Positions 9,617 through 18,709 of a stretch of 64,000 nucleotides of DNA are shown one piece after another; the stretch's first letter is position 1; every line of letters starts with the position of its first letter. The stretch spans positions 1,612,001-1,676,000 of the forward strand of contig NZ_CP034930.1 in the NCBI RefSeq assembly GCF_004014855.1, written 5' to 3'. The notes under the pieces were generated by a model. It worked only from the letters and a program-made list of their open reading frames with translations, made no database searches and was not told the origin of the DNA. The DNA comes from Apibacter raozihei (GTDB taxonomy: Bacteria; Bacteroidota; Bacteroidia; Flavobacteriales; Weeksellaceae). Made by a program: the position numbers and the translations under genes.

Positions 9617-9624
9617 TATTTTTG
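9617..9624 (+). promoter_or_regulatory. -7 promoter box for the CMD-family gene
   Basis: TATTTTTG, a full match to TAnnTTTG, 27 bases before the ATG at 9652. Confidence 0.5.
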
Positions 9625-9651
9625 TATTCAATAACTTAAAACTTTATTAAA

Positions 9652-10014
9652 ATGGCAGAAGATTACAAAGAAAAAGGGTTGGAAAACATTAAGGCTATCT
9701 ATGGTGATTTTGGAAGTAAAAATCTGAGTGATATGGTAAACCTGAATCCGGACTTTGCTAAATACATTACGGAATTTGCCTATGGTGAAATATATTCAAG
9801 AGAAGGTATTTCACTAAAAACCAAACAAATAGTTACAATTACAAGCCTTTTAACTCAAGGAGGAGTGGAAGCAGAACTTGAAGGTCATATCAAAGGTGCC
9901 TTACACGTTGGACTAACGCCTCAGGAAATTGTTGATGTTATATTGCATTGTTTACCTTATGTAGGCTTTCCTAAGGTTACTGAGGCCCTTAAAATTGCAA
10001 AATCCGTTTTTTAA
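9652..10014 (+). CDS. Carboxymuconolactone decarboxylase (CMD/AhpD-like) family protein
   Basis: 120 residues, a single CMD domain. Features include the FAYGEIYSREG segment, then ISLKTKQIVTITSLLTQGGVE and the helical GHIKGALHVGLTPQEIVDVI block that defines the family. The CxxC pair of peroxidase-type AhpD proteins is absent, so this is the gamma-carboxymuconolactone decarboxylase-like branch, whose members in Bacteroidota have no known substrate. Single gene with its own promoter; convergent with the next gene. Confidence 0.88.
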   Translation: MAEDYKEKGLENIKAIYGDFGSKNLSDMVNLNPDFAKYITEFAYGEIYSREGISLKTKQIVTITSLLTQGGVEAELEGHIKGALHVGLTPQEIVDVILHCLPYVGFPKVTEALKIAKSVF

Positions 10015-10054
10015 AAAACTACAAACAGCTTAAAAAACAGTATAAACTATTTCA

Positions 10055-11464
10055 TTATTTTTGATAAGCTCCTAGCGAAGGAGAAGTAATTCTTGAAACT
10101 CCGTTGATATCACTGGGTACGAGATTAGAATATATCGTATTGGCAATACCCAGAGCAGGAGAATTTTCTTTCAGGCGTAGGAGGGTATTGGAATAGTTTG
10201 TTCTATAAAAAAGAGGATCTTTATTAACAAGGATGTTTTTAAAACCGGGGTCGTTATCTATAACTAAGCCATTAGTTCCGTTTTTAATTATATTTGTATC
10301 GAAACTATACACAAATTCAGCATTCGAATTTTTATTCATTGCAATACTGTTTGCACGAAGTGTCCAGAAAATACAATTTTTAAAAATAGCATTTAAAGCA
10401 TTATAAACAGTTGCTCCCGATTGGTTATAGGAATTTGATAAATAGAGAGAATATGCATTACCTGCCGTCAGATTCCAGTAATTGCCAAAAGAACAATGAG
10501 TAAAATCATAGGTACCACCGTTTTCTAAATATAAATCAGCAGAACCACAATTGTTTATTACAACATTAGAACCGGTTATTTTAGCACCGGCTGAATAAAT
10601 ACCCGCAGTTCTGAAATTGTATAATTGTGTATTAGAAATGCTTACAGTAGCGTTTTTATCAAGAGAAAGACCAGTATTTCCGCCTTTTATTATAGCATAA
10701 TCAATAGAAGCAGTTGAACCCGAAGATAACTTGATTTGGTTCCAGTTATCTGGAAGGGAATCATATTTCGTATCATGGCGATCACCACGGATAGTAACTT
10801 CGTTTCCTAATTTACCTTCAATAGCCAAGCTACTTGCTTCATCAATAATTAAATTTGCATTTTTGTGAAGATACACACGGGTTCCTTCCTTTATAGTTAA
10901 TTTGGCTCCTTGAGTAAATTTAAGATTTCCGTAAATCACTTTAGACTTTGAATTATCCCAGGTAACATCGGAAGATATTTCCCGGGTTCCGGACTTTGAA
11001 AAATAAAAATCAGCATTTTCAACAAGTGACAAGAGCTTTACTTTTTGTAAACTACCAACTGTTGAAAAAAGTAAATCTTCATCAGCCAAGGCTTCAGTAG
11101 AAGTAATAGCATTCGGTGCTATTTCGACAAAAATATATAAACTATCTTTAGCTCTTAAAGGAACATTTTCAAAGCTGTTATTATTCACGGAGCTTCCTGC
11201 AATGCCATCTACATTAATCTTAAACTGCGATGAGCTCCCTTTTTCCAAGTATATACGTGGAATTGTTACATCTTCGTTTTGCTGATTGTAAACTTTTAAT
11301 ACATAAGTTTCCGAACGGTTTTCTGCAAAAACAGTATCCAACATAACCGTATCTTTGGAGAATCTGAGCGGATGTGAAGCAGAATCAAATTTATAATCGT
11401 CACGGCATGAATAAATTAAAACTGTAAAAAACAACAACGTGCAAAATAAAGATATTTTTTTCAT
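10055..11464 (-). CDS. Lipoprotein with right-handed parallel beta-helix
   Basis: 469 residues. The N-terminus is a lipoprotein signal (basic start, hydrophobic stretch, lipobox ending in SC at about residue 20, followed by RDDY). Residues about 25-150 form a beta-sandwich-like region; about 165-450 hold repeated short strands with many N, G and S residues (for example SLAIEGKLGNEVTIRG and ALNAIFKNCIFW), the pattern of right-handed beta-helix proteins. The end, NTIYSNLVPSDINGVSR...SLGAYQK, matches choice-of-anchor and parallel-beta-helix lipoproteins common in Bacteroidota. Co-directional with the barrel gene upstream, 31 bases apart, so probably one operon. Possibly a surface-exposed adhesin or glycan-binding protein; unproven. 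Confidence 0.75.
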   Translation of the reverse strand: MKKISLFCTLLFFTVLIYSCRDDYKFDSASHPLRFSKDTVMLDTVFAENRSETYVLKVYNQQNEDVTIPRIYLEKGSSSQFKINVDGIAGSSVNNNSFENVPLRAKDSLYIFVEIAPNAITSTEALADEDLLFSTVGSLQKVKLLSLVENADFYFSKSGTREISSDVTWDNSKSKVIYGNLKFTQGAKLTIKEGTRVYLHKNANLIIDEASSLAIEGKLGNEVTIRGDRHDTKYDSLPDNWNQIKLSSGSTASIDYAIIKGGNTGLSLDKNATVSISNTQLYNFRTAGIYSAGAKITGSNVVINNCGSADLYLENGGTYDFTHCSFGNYWNLTAGNAYSLYLSNSYNQSGATVYNALNAIFKNCIFWTLRANSIAMNKNSNAEFVYSFDTNIIKNGTNGLVIDNDPGFKNILVNKDPLFYRTNYSNTLLRLKENSPALGIANTIYSNLVPSDINGVSRITSPSLGAYQK

Positions 11465-11495
11465 TTTTATTTTATTTAAATGAGGTGTACCATTA

Positions 11496-12095
11496 CTAAA
11501 ATTTATATCCTATACTAACAACTAAAGAATTGGGTCTTTTTTCGATTTTAAATTCCTGATTCGTATACTTATTAACAAAATTAGTTTGACTTTGAGTAAA
11601 TCCAAATTCGTATCGAACATCGAAAGTTAAAGATGATAGATCTATACCTGTTCCCAATTGCCCTGCTAAAGCTAAATCGTCAGTTTTCGTTTTTTCAATA
11701 TGGTTCAGGGAGATTTTTTCACTTAGAGAAGAAGAAAAAACAGGACCTGCATAAATACGGCCTATTCCCAAAATTTTTCTGCCTGCTAAAACAGGAACAT
11801 CAAGCCGTTGGGAGTGGGAGGCAAAATTTCCTTCAGAGTAAGAATTAAATTCTGTTTTCATATCAGAATAATATAGTTCAGGTTGTAAAAACCAGTGAGA
11901 AATATTTATCCGCATAAATGCTCCCAAATGCCAGCCTATATTATTTTTAGCATTACTTTCTTTAATATCGGTTATTGTTTGTTTCAAATTTCCGGAATAT
12001 CCGAAAGCCATTCCTCCTTTTACTCCTAAATTAATTTGGGTTAAAGCATTTATACTAACTAAAAGCAGGCTGATAACAAACAATTTTTTAATCAT
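11496..12095 (-). CDS. Small outer-membrane beta-barrel protein (PorT/OmpW-like)
   Basis: About 199 residues from the ATG at 12095; the open frame extends seven codons further, but MIKKLFVISLLLVSINALTQ is a complete signal peptide. The mature part, starting INLGVKGGMAFGYSGN, consists of alternating strands with aromatic residues at their ends and finishes SLVVSIGYKF, the typical C-terminal F of an outer-membrane barrel. It matches the porin-like 'outer membrane protein beta-barrel' family of Bacteroidota, with about eight strands. Role unknown. First gene of a likely two-gene operon with the beta-helix lipoprotein. Confidence 0.8.
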   Translation of the reverse strand: MIKKLFVISLLLVSINALTQINLGVKGGMAFGYSGNLKQTITDIKESNAKNNIGWHLGAFMRINISHWFLQPELYYSDMKTEFNSYSEGNFASHSQRLDVPVLAGRKILGIGRIYAGPVFSSSLSEKISLNHIEKTKTDDLALAGQLGTGIDLSSLTFDVRYEFGFTQSQTNFVNKYTNQEFKIEKRPNSLVVSIGYKF

Positions 12096-12123
12096 AAATG
12101 AAATGTTTTCCTTCAAATTTTTT

Positions 12124-12131
12124 CAAAGATA
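12124..12131 (-). promoter_or_regulatory. -7 promoter box for the barrel/lipoprotein pair
   Basis: Minus strand reads TATCTTTG, a full consensus match, about 29 bases before the barrel-protein start. It lies back to back with the plus-strand box at 12144-12151. Confidence 0.55.
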
Positions 12132-12143
12132 ATTATTATTTAT

Positions 12144-12151
12144 TACATTTG
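12144..12151 (+). promoter_or_regulatory. -7 promoter box for the metal-dependent hydrolase
   Basis: TACATTTG, full consensus match, 29 bases before the ATG at 12181. Confidence 0.5.
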
Positions 12152-12180
12152 ATATAGATATAAAATTAATAAAAACCAAA

Positions 12181-12873
12181 ATGGAAATAATATATTACGG
12201 CCATGCATGCTTTGGCTACAAGACTTCGTCATCACAAGTAATCATTGATCCTTTTATTTCCGGTAATGAGCTGGCAAAAGATATAGATATCAATCAGATA
12301 AAAGCTGATTACATATTTTTAACCCATGCTCATTTCGACCATATTTTGGATGTGGAAACTATTGCCAAAAACAATGATGCAACTATTCTTGCCAATGCAG
12401 AAATTGCTTCCCATTATGAAAAATTAGGATATAAGGTAATATCCATGAATATAGGAGGAGTTAAAAAGTTTGATTTTGGAAGAGTAAAAATGGTGGCGGC
12501 AGTTCATAGTTCATCATTTCCCGACGGTTCTTATGGTGGACTTGCTTGTGGTTTCCTAATGAAAATGGATGGAAAAGTGATTTATCATGCAGGAGACACA
12601 GCATTAACCATGGATATGAAACTATTACCGTATGTGTATGGATATATTCATGTAGCAGTTCTTCCGATAGGCAATAATTACACTATGGGAGTATACGATG
12701 CAGTAGCTGCCTCAAAATTTGTAAATACAAGAAATACCATAGCGTCACATTACGATACTTTTCCCGCTATCAGAGTAAATAAAGATAAAGCGCAGCATTT
12801 GTTTTTATCCGAAGAAAAACACCTGACTTTTCTTCCCATAGGAGGAACGGTTGATGTAAACACATTTGTATAG
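12181..12873 (+). CDS. Metal-dependent hydrolase, metallo-beta-lactamase fold (UPF0173-like)
   Basis: 230 residues. The signature THAHFDHILDVE gives the HxHxDH zinc-binding motif (around residue 50), followed by further metal ligands in AAVHSSSFPDG, IYHAGDTA and ASHYDTFP. The opening MEIIYYGHACF and DPFISGN are hallmarks of the UPF0173 / YtkL branch. Cytoplasmic, no signal peptide. Substrate unknown; phosphodiester or lactone hydrolysis is known for relatives of this fold. Single gene with its own promoter and terminator. Confidence 0.9.
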   Translation: MEIIYYGHACFGYKTSSSQVIIDPFISGNELAKDIDINQIKADYIFLTHAHFDHILDVETIAKNNDATILANAEIASHYEKLGYKVISMNIGGVKKFDFGRVKMVAAVHSSSFPDGSYGGLACGFLMKMDGKVIYHAGDTALTMDMKLLPYVYGYIHVAVLPIGNNYTMGVYDAVAASKFVNTRNTIASHYDTFPAIRVNKDKAQHLFLSEEKHLTFLPIGGTVDVNTFV

Positions 12874-12905
12874 TTTTTATAACTCAAATATAAATATGTA
12901 TTTTT

Positions 12906-12940
12906 GCCGTTTATCATCTAAAATTAAACGGCTTTATTTT
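12906..12940 (+). terminator. Hairpin terminator after the hydrolase gene
   Basis: Stem GCCGTTTA (12906-12913) with TAAACGGC (12925-12932), then TTTATTTT. A TATTTTTG box at 12899-12906 touches its left arm, so promoter and terminator may share bases. Confidence 0.6.
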
Positions 12941-12950
12941 ACTAACGACA

Positions 12951-14972
12951 ATGAATAGTTTATTAAAAGAATTTGATACGCCCTTTCAGAGCGTGCCCTT
13001 TGAAAATATTAAGCAGGAAGACTTTAAACCTGCAATAGAACAAGCTCTTGCAGAAGCAAAAAAAGAGATTGAAGAAATTACTACGGATTCAGCTCCTCCA
13101 GGCTTTGTTAACACCATTGTAGCATTGGAAAAAGTAGGAAAAAAACTAAACATAATTTCTTCCGTTTTTTTTAATCTAAACTCTGCAGAAACCAATGATT
13201 ATTTACAAAATCTTGCTCAGGAGATATCTCCAATGCTTACAGAATTTGGTAATGATATTATATTTAATGAAAAACTGTTTGAAAGAGTAAAGATTGTTTA
13301 CGAATCAACCCTCAAATCTAAATTGAGTCAAGAAGAACATCGCTTATTAGATAAAACGTATAAAGATTTTATTAAAAATGGGGCTTTGCTATCTGATGAA
13401 GATAAGCAAAAACTAAGAGATATATCTAATCAACTCTCGGTTTTAAGTATACAATTTGGACAAAATGTATTAAAGGAAACCAATGATTATCTACTTCATA
13501 TAACAGAAGAAGCAGATTTAAGAGGTATTCCTGAATCAATTAAGAAAATGGCACAACTGGAAGCTAAAAATCGCAACTTAAGCGGCTGGGTTTTTACACT
13601 CCAGTTTCCCAGCTACGTACCATTTTTAAAATATTCAGAAAATCGGAATTTGCGGGAAAAGATCTACTTGGCATCTTCACAAAAAGCATTTAAAAACAAT
13701 GAATATAATAATGAATCTGTAATTCATAAAATTGTTAAGTTACGGGAAGATAAAGCTAAACTATTAGGGTTTAAAACCTATGCTGATTTGGTTTTGCAGG
13801 AACGGATGGCTTCAGATCCGGATATGGTAATCGAATTCTTAAATGATTTGCTTGAAAAAGCAAAACCCAAAGCAGAATCTGAGATTGAAGAGCTTAAAAA
13901 ATTAGCAGAATCAGATGGTATTGAGGAACTTATGCCATTTGATCATGCTTATTATTCAGAAAAGCTGAGAGAACAAAAATTTTCTCTTTCAGAAGAAGAA
14001 TTGAAACCTTATTTTCCTTTAAATCAGGTTTTAGATGCGGCTTTTGATGCAGCTAAACGATTGTACGGTTTGCAATTTGTAGAAAGAAATGATATACAAA
14101 AATACCATCCGGAAGTAAATGTTTATGAAGTACTGAACGAAGAAGGAAAACATTTTGCTTTATTCTACACAGATTTTTTTCCAAGAGAAGGAAAACGTGC
14201 CGGAGCATGGATGACATCTTATAAAGGTCAATATAAAACGTTGCAGCAAAATATAAGACCCCATGTTTCCATAGTATGTAATTTTTCACGCCCTACCGAT
14301 GAAACACCTTCTTTATTAACCTTTACAGAAGTTACTACCTTATTTCATGAGTTTGGACATGCATTGCACGGTATTTTAGCAAATACTACTTTTGAATCTT
14401 TATCCGGTACAAATGTTTACTGGGATTTTGTTGAATTACCTTCGCAGTTCATGGAGAATTATTGCTTTGAAAAAGAATTCTTAAAGACGTTTGCCAAACA
14501 TTATCAAACCGGGGAAATTCTTAGTGAAGAAAAAATAGATAAAATTGTAGAATCTGCCAATTTTATGCAAGGATATCAAACAGTAAGGCAAATTAGTTTT
14601 GGATTGCTAGATATGGCTTATCATACCAATAAATTAGATATCTCGGATTCTGTAGAAGATTTTGAAAAAAATCAGATAGTTAAAACCCAATTATATCCAA
14701 CTATAGATAAAACAGCCATGAGTGCCTCATTTTCACATATTTTTCAGGGAGGGTACGCAGCAGGATACTATTCATACAAATGGGCAGAAGTATTAGATGC
14801 CGATGCATTTGGCTTCTTTCAGGAAATGGGAATTTTTGACAAAGAAACAGCTGAAAAGTTTAAAACTTTATTAAGTAAGGGAGGTACCGAAGATCCTATG
14901 GAACTTTATGTAGCTTTCAGAGGGAGAAAACCTCAGCCGGAAGCTCTTTTAAAAAGGGCAGGTTTAATTTAG
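12951..14972 (+). CDS. M3-family zinc oligopeptidase (Dcp / oligopeptidase A type)
   Basis: 673 residues, no signal peptide, so probably cytoplasmic. The catalytic motif FHEFGHALHG places zinc ligands at H466 and H470 with E467 as the catalytic base; a further glutamate follows in the WDFVELPSQFMENYC segment. Length and the motif FSHIFQGGYAAGYYSYKWAE near 600 are those of peptidyl-dipeptidase Dcp and oligopeptidase A. It would cut short peptides for amino-acid recycling. Dcp and PrlC cannot be told apart from sequence alone here. Convergent with the following leftward operon. Confidence 0.93.
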   Translation: MNSLLKEFDTPFQSVPFENIKQEDFKPAIEQALAEAKKEIEEITTDSAPPGFVNTIVALEKVGKKLNIISSVFFNLNSAETNDYLQNLAQEISPMLTEFGNDIIFNEKLFERVKIVYESTLKSKLSQEEHRLLDKTYKDFIKNGALLSDEDKQKLRDISNQLSVLSIQFGQNVLKETNDYLLHITEEADLRGIPESIKKMAQLEAKNRNLSGWVFTLQFPSYVPFLKYSENRNLREKIYLASSQKAFKNNEYNNESVIHKIVKLREDKAKLLGFKTYADLVLQERMASDPDMVIEFLNDLLEKAKPKAESEIEELKKLAESDGIEELMPFDHAYYSEKLREQKFSLSEEELKPYFPLNQVLDAAFDAAKRLYGLQFVERNDIQKYHPEVNVYEVLNEEGKHFALFYTDFFPREGKRAGAWMTSYKGQYKTLQQNIRPHVSIVCNFSRPTDETPSLLTFTEVTTLFHEFGHALHGILANTTFESLSGTNVYWDFVELPSQFMENYCFEKEFLKTFAKHYQTGEILSEEKIDKIVESANFMQGYQTVRQISFGLLDMAYHTNKLDISDSVEDFEKNQIVKTQLYPTIDKTAMSASFSHIFQGGYAAGYYSYKWAEVLDADAFGFFQEMGIFDKETAEKFKTLLSKGGTEDPMELYVAFRGRKPQPEALLKRAGLI

Positions 14973-15003
14973 CTAAACTAAAATAGTTTAAAACTCAAAT
15001 AAA

Positions 15004-15921
15004 TTAATGGTTTGAATTTCTGATTTTTTTTAGAATTTCAAACCATTTAAAATTTGTAAAGCTGGCATAAGTTATGTTTTCAGCTCCAAAACTTTTATTA
15101 AAATTATAGATTCCAGATATTTCGGATCCTTCAAAATCGAAGAGGATAGGAGAGTTTGAAAATTGTTTAAATAATTTATCATATAAATAACTGATAGTTC
15201 CTTTAAAAGTATCTTTCGCACGTAAAGGTAAAAGACTGATAACTCTATTACAGGATTTTATCAGGATAAGACATGTGATTGGAGAATCTTTATAATCAGG
15301 TATAATAAAAAAAGAATATAGTTTTTTCCTATGATCTGCAGTTTCTAATAGCTTACGAAGAAGTAATCTGTTTCTATGGGGAAAAATATCTTCATTATCG
15401 TTAACAATTTTGAAAATTGCATCTATAGAAAAACTTTCAGTTACTTTAAAATCTGCTAACCTTTGTAGTTTATTTATTTCACGTTTACGGTTGCTATTAA
15501 ACTTTTTATAAAGTTCTGAATAGTCTTTATTTAAATATAATGTTTGGTTGGTTCTGAATAATACAGGCATTTCATTTTTAAAGTATTGAGTATTATCCTC
15601 ATTAAAGTGATAATTTCGTACTTTATATTGGTTTAATTTTGAAAATAAAGCTGAAAAATCATTGATGGAAATAGATTTTTTGTAAAAGATTCCTAACTGT
15701 TGACAAAAAGGAGGTTGAATTACAAATTTGCATCCTGCTTTTTTTTGGTAAGGTACAGGCATTATGGCTTCAAAATCATTTAATATCCATAAATCATATC
15801 CATCTGGAGAAACTATGTCCAAAAACCATAATTCCGCATAAATCATATAATTCTTAGTGCTTTCCAATGCAAGGCCGTAAACCTTTTTATCAATCGTTTT
15901 GTGGGAGAATTTCTTAATCAT
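15004..15921 (-). CDS. Putative acyltransferase (GNAT/FemAB-like), unknown substrate
   Basis: About 305 residues. ATG at 15921 is chosen because the codon at 15936 is TTG; the ATG overlaps the upstream gene's stop by 8 bases, which suggests coupling. The sequence has no signal peptide. A basic segment SNRKREINKLQRL near residue 145 and a C-terminal half with SYLYDKLFKQF and ILFDFEGSEISGIYNFNKSFGA look like a GNAT or FemAB-type acyltransferase, in which two such folds are joined. It is the last gene of an operon with a polysaccharide-deacetylase-like protein, which suggests cell-envelope or glycan modification, but the donor and acceptor are unknown. Confidence 0.6.
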   Translation of the reverse strand: MIKKFSHKTIDKKVYGLALESTKNYMIYAELWFLDIVSPDGYDLWILNDFEAIMPVPYQKKAGCKFVIQPPFCQQLGIFYKKSISINDFSALFSKLNQYKVRNYHFNEDNTQYFKNEMPVLFRTNQTLYLNKDYSELYKKFNSNRKREINKLQRLADFKVTESFSIDAIFKIVNDNEDIFPHRNRLLLRKLLETADHRKKLYSFFIIPDYKDSPITCLILIKSCNRVISLLPLRAKDTFKGTISYLYDKLFKQFSNSPILFDFEGSEISGIYNFNKSFGAENITYASFTNFKWFEILKKIRNSNH

Positions 15922-17164
15922 TTTTACATTTTTCAATCAGATAATCGTAGAGTGTTTCCCAATCTTTCCATTCTCCATAGCCTGAAATACTATCGTTATG
16001 AAAAATAGAAATAAAGTGTCCGTTGACTGAACGTACAGATTTAATTAATTCATCAATCAGCACTTTAGATTCTTTAACAGATAAATTCATATAATTTTTC
16101 AAAGTTACATCCATAATGCAAAATGGATATACTTTTAATTCAGTGACCTTATTTTTTGTCAGATCAAACCAATAAAAAGGAGTACAGGTTCCGGCTCTGA
16201 ATCCGGCATGATCCTGATAACCCATAGTAAAATCCTCTTTAATGCCTGATGTTAATAAGTTATGGTACGTTTGAGGAATCTGTAACATAATATAATGTTG
16301 TCTGGAACGTAGTATGGGTTGATTTATCAGATGTTCCAAACCAAGTTTTTCATTTTCTAAAGTTTTAGCATTGGAATTGGAAAAATAACTGGGATGAATT
16401 CCGAGATAAGTATTTGGTTTATTATTTAATTTTAAAATTAACTGTTTATAATGATAGTTGTTAGGAGAATGATTAGTATCATATTTTCCATTCCCGCCAA
16501 AAGGTATAAAATAAGTGGTAGGTATATTTAATCCAGATATTTTTTTATAGATAAAATATGGATCATTTTTTAAGTTCAATAATACCCTGAGTTGATCCTT
16601 TAAAATTTTAAAATTACCCCTTACTAATTTTTTTGCTATTGAACCTGAAATTCTGATTATGGAATGATGCTTATATTTCCAGGGATGATCTAAGTCTATA
16701 GTATTACAAAACTCAAATTTTCTATTAACATGATCATTCATGTTAGCAGAGATTTTAAGATCTTCAGCTAATTCATAAGCAAACAGATCAATCCAGGGAG
16801 ATAAAATATCAGTATTGTTTTTTGCATTTGAAGATTGGTAAGAAAACCGGTTATGTGAATCTTTTTCATAAGGTAAATACTCTTCGTATCTGGAAAGAAG
16901 ATAAAAGCTCCAGGCAAAAGGATCTTTTAATAACTTTTCTGTATTTTGTTCCCTTATACCATTTTCAAATAACAAGTGCATACAGTGAAAATGTATTTCA
17001 TCGGCTAATGGATGTTGACAATATGAGAATTTGGTCGATGTTTGAGTTATAAAAAAGTGGGGATTATCAGTAATTTGGATAGGGTTTTCTAAAATATGTT
17101 CGAAAATAAACGTAAAGATGTATTTAATTCTTGGAGTAATTTCGGGAACATAAATCAGAATCAT
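15914..17164 (-). CDS. Polysaccharide deacetylase family protein (Bacteroidota DUF7033-like)
   Basis: 416 residues. N-terminal region of about 130 residues of unknown fold, then a NodB-like core: NTIDLDHPW (metal-binding acid/His, about residue 135), GIHPSYFSN (second motif), SRQHYIML, DHAGFRAGTCTPFYW and ISIFHNDSISG near the end. These follow the order of carbohydrate esterase 4 motifs. The family acts on acetylated sugars in known members, but this branch, common in flavobacteria, has no proven substrate. Overlaps the acyltransferase-like gene by 8 bases and follows radC by 17; no signal peptide, so it probably acts inside the cell on a glycan precursor. Confidence 0.72.
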   Translation of the reverse strand: MILIYVPEITPRIKYIFTFIFEHILENPIQITDNPHFFITQTSTKFSYCQHPLADEIHFHCMHLLFENGIREQNTEKLLKDPFAWSFYLLSRYEEYLPYEKDSHNRFSYQSSNAKNNTDILSPWIDLFAYELAEDLKISANMNDHVNRKFEFCNTIDLDHPWKYKHHSIIRISGSIAKKLVRGNFKILKDQLRVLLNLKNDPYFIYKKISGLNIPTTYFIPFGGNGKYDTNHSPNNYHYKQLILKLNNKPNTYLGIHPSYFSNSNAKTLENEKLGLEHLINQPILRSRQHYIMLQIPQTYHNLLTSGIKEDFTMGYQDHAGFRAGTCTPFYWFDLTKNKVTELKVYPFCIMDVTLKNYMNLSVKESKVLIDELIKSVRSVNGHFISIFHNDSISGYGEWKDWETLYDYLIEKCKND

Positions 17165-17181
17165 TGCTTTAATTTTAGTTT

Positions 17182-17859
17182 TTATAAAATATGTTCATCC
17201 GCAAAGCTATAATAGGAAGTTTGAGTGATTATGAGGTGATCGACTAATTTAATGTTTAATAAATTACCTGCTTCTTTAATATTTTTTGTAATGTCTAAAT
17301 CGGCTTTACTGGGATGAATGTTTCCTGAAGGATGATTATGTGAGATTATTAATGAGACGGCATTTAATTCCAAAGCCATTTTAAATATTAGCCTGGAATC
17401 TACGACCGTTCCTGTAATTCCTCCCTGAGATATTTTTTCGGTACGTAGAACACTATTGGATCTGGTCAGAAATATAGCCCAAAATTCCTCAACAGTATTA
17501 TCCCCTATAATAGGATGAATAATGTGAAAGGCATCTTTGGAAGATGATATGGTTTTTCGTTTTAAAGCTTCTTGTAATGCTTTTCTTCTGCCTATTTCCA
17601 GTGAAGTTATTATTTCTATCGCTTTTACCTTTCCAATGCCGTTGAATTTACATAAATCCTGAATGGATAATTTAGCAAGCTCATTCCAGTTGTTATTAAC
17701 CGAAACTAAAATTCTTTGAGCCAGAGAAATACTACTTTCTTCTTTCGATCCGCTTCCAATAATAATAGCTAAAAGTTCTGCATCCGACAGTGAATTTCTA
17801 CCTTTACTTAAAAGCTTTTCCCTGGGTCTTTCATCTAAAGCAAGAGATTTTATGTTCAT
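17182..17859 (-). CDS. radC: RadC/MPN-domain protein
   Basis: 225 residues with the standard RadC start (DERPREKLLSKGRNSLSDAELLA), a helix-hairpin-helix-like middle (LCKFNGIGKVKAIEI) and the JAB1/MPN metal motif ISHNHPSGNIHPSKADLD. Despite its name the RadC family's role in DNA repair is doubtful; the MPN fold suggests a metal-dependent activity on DNA or protein. It sits inside a leftward operon between a small membrane-anchored protein (23 bases upstream) and the polysaccharide-deacetylase-like gene (17 bases downstream). Confidence 0.9.
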   Translation of the reverse strand: MNIKSLALDERPREKLLSKGRNSLSDAELLAIIIGSGSKEESSISLAQRILVSVNNNWNELAKLSIQDLCKFNGIGKVKAIEIITSLEIGRRKALQEALKRKTISSSKDAFHIIHPIIGDNTVEEFWAIFLTRSNSVLRTEKISQGGITGTVVDSRLIFKMALELNAVSLIISHNHPSGNIHPSKADLDITKNIKEAGNLLNIKLVDHLIITQTSYYSFADEHIL

Positions 17860-17882
17860 AATTGATTTATTATTAAATTATG

Positions 17883-18392
17883 TCATCCTTGAATGTCTTT
17901 TTGTAAATATAATAGAGCTGTTGTAGATGGAGACGACTGTTCATTTAAAGAGCTTTTAATAATCTCCTGCTGAAGGTTGTCAGCGGGACTTTGTTTATCC
18001 AGAGATCGGGCAGCCTCTTTGATAAGTAATTGGGTAGCATTTTTAGCAGATAAAATAATTTCCCAAGTCTTAGGGAATATATAAATCTGTTGAGCCAGAT
18101 TGTGTTCAAATTCTTTTTGAATGGTTTCAATAAGTAAATATTCATAATTTTCGACATTTCCGGATGCTGAGATATTTCTTATTAAAAAAGAAGGACGTAT
18201 TCTTTCTAAAAAAAGAGCCATGCGTTCATATGCCTGCAATTTGGAAGGTAATAAGTTTTCAGAATATTTGAGTCGTAATTCAAAATTTTGTTTTTCTTTT
18301 TCAGATTGTAAAAAACGGTGTATGATTAAAAAAAAGCCACCAATTACAACTAGTATGATAATTATAAATAATAAGAGATAAGTGCTGTCCAT
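17883..18392 (-). CDS. Membrane-anchored protein of unknown function
   Basis: 169 residues. One N-terminal membrane helix (about 5-27), no signal cleavage site, then a soluble helical domain with LRLKYSENLLPSKLQAYERM and FLERIRPSFLIR. Orthologues of this pattern accompany radC in flavobacteria, as I remember the family, but nothing is known of its job. First gene of the leftward operon; a -7 box lies 22 bases upstream of the start. Confidence 0.7.
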   Translation of the reverse strand: MDSTYLLLFIIIILVVIGGFFLIIHRFLQSEKEKQNFELRLKYSENLLPSKLQAYERMALFLERIRPSFLIRNISASGNVENYEYLLIETIQKEFEHNLAQQIYIFPKTWEIILSAKNATQLLIKEAARSLDKQSPADNLQQEIIKSSLNEQSSPSTTALLYLQKDIQG

Positions 18393-18413
18393 TAGAAAGA
18401 ATTAAAGTCTAAA

Positions 18414-18421
18414 CAAAAATA
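18414..18421 (-). promoter_or_regulatory. -7 promoter box of the membrane-protein/radC operon
   Basis: Minus strand TATTTTTG, full consensus match, 22 bases before the start at 18392. Confidence 0.5.
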
Positions 18422-18530
18422 ATATATTAATTGTAAAAAGTGAAAATTATGATTAATAAATAAAAAATATTTCTTTTTAGGCTGATAATTAATTCATTAA
18501 AAAAATGTAAAGAAAAAAAATAAAAAAACA

Positions 18531-18562
18531 TTTGGATACTACGGAAAAATCAAATACATTTG
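18531..18562 (+). promoter_or_regulatory. Full Bacteroidota promoter for tRNA-Asn
   Basis: TTTG at 18531-18534 and TACATTTG at 18555-18562, separated by 20 bases: both elements match the consensus. The tRNA begins 12 bases downstream. Confidence 0.75.
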
Positions 18563-18573
18563 CACACGCAAAA

Positions 18574-18647
18574 TCCTCCTTAGCTCAGTTGGTTAGAGCA
18601 TCTGACTGTTAATCAGAGGGTCGCTGGTTCGAGCCCAGCAGGAGGAG
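18574..18647 (+). tRNA. tRNA-Asn (anticodon GTT)
   Basis: 74 bases. Acceptor stem TCCTCCT with AGGAGGA and discriminator G; D-arm TTAGCTCAGTTGGTTAGAGC; anticodon stem TCTGA/TCAGA with loop CTGTTAA, anticodon GTT at 18608-18610; T-arm GCTGGTTCGAGCCCAGC. The 3' CCA is not encoded. Stands alone with its own promoter and a strong terminator. Confidence 0.97.
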
Positions 18648-18653
18648 CTAAAT

Positions 18654-18686
18654 AAAAAGGACTTACAATATTTGTAAGTCCTTTTT
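18654..18686 (+). terminator. Terminator of tRNA-Asn
   Basis: Ten-base stem GGACTTACAA/TTGTAAGTCC with a three-base loop, flanked by AAAAA before and TTTTTATTT after. Confidence 0.9.
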
Positions 18687-18709
18687 ATTTATATTTTTCT
18701 AATCCGACA

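Noticed and set aside
12976-13195. Antisense frame over the M3 peptidase start
   Set aside because: Shadow of the coding strand; no signals.
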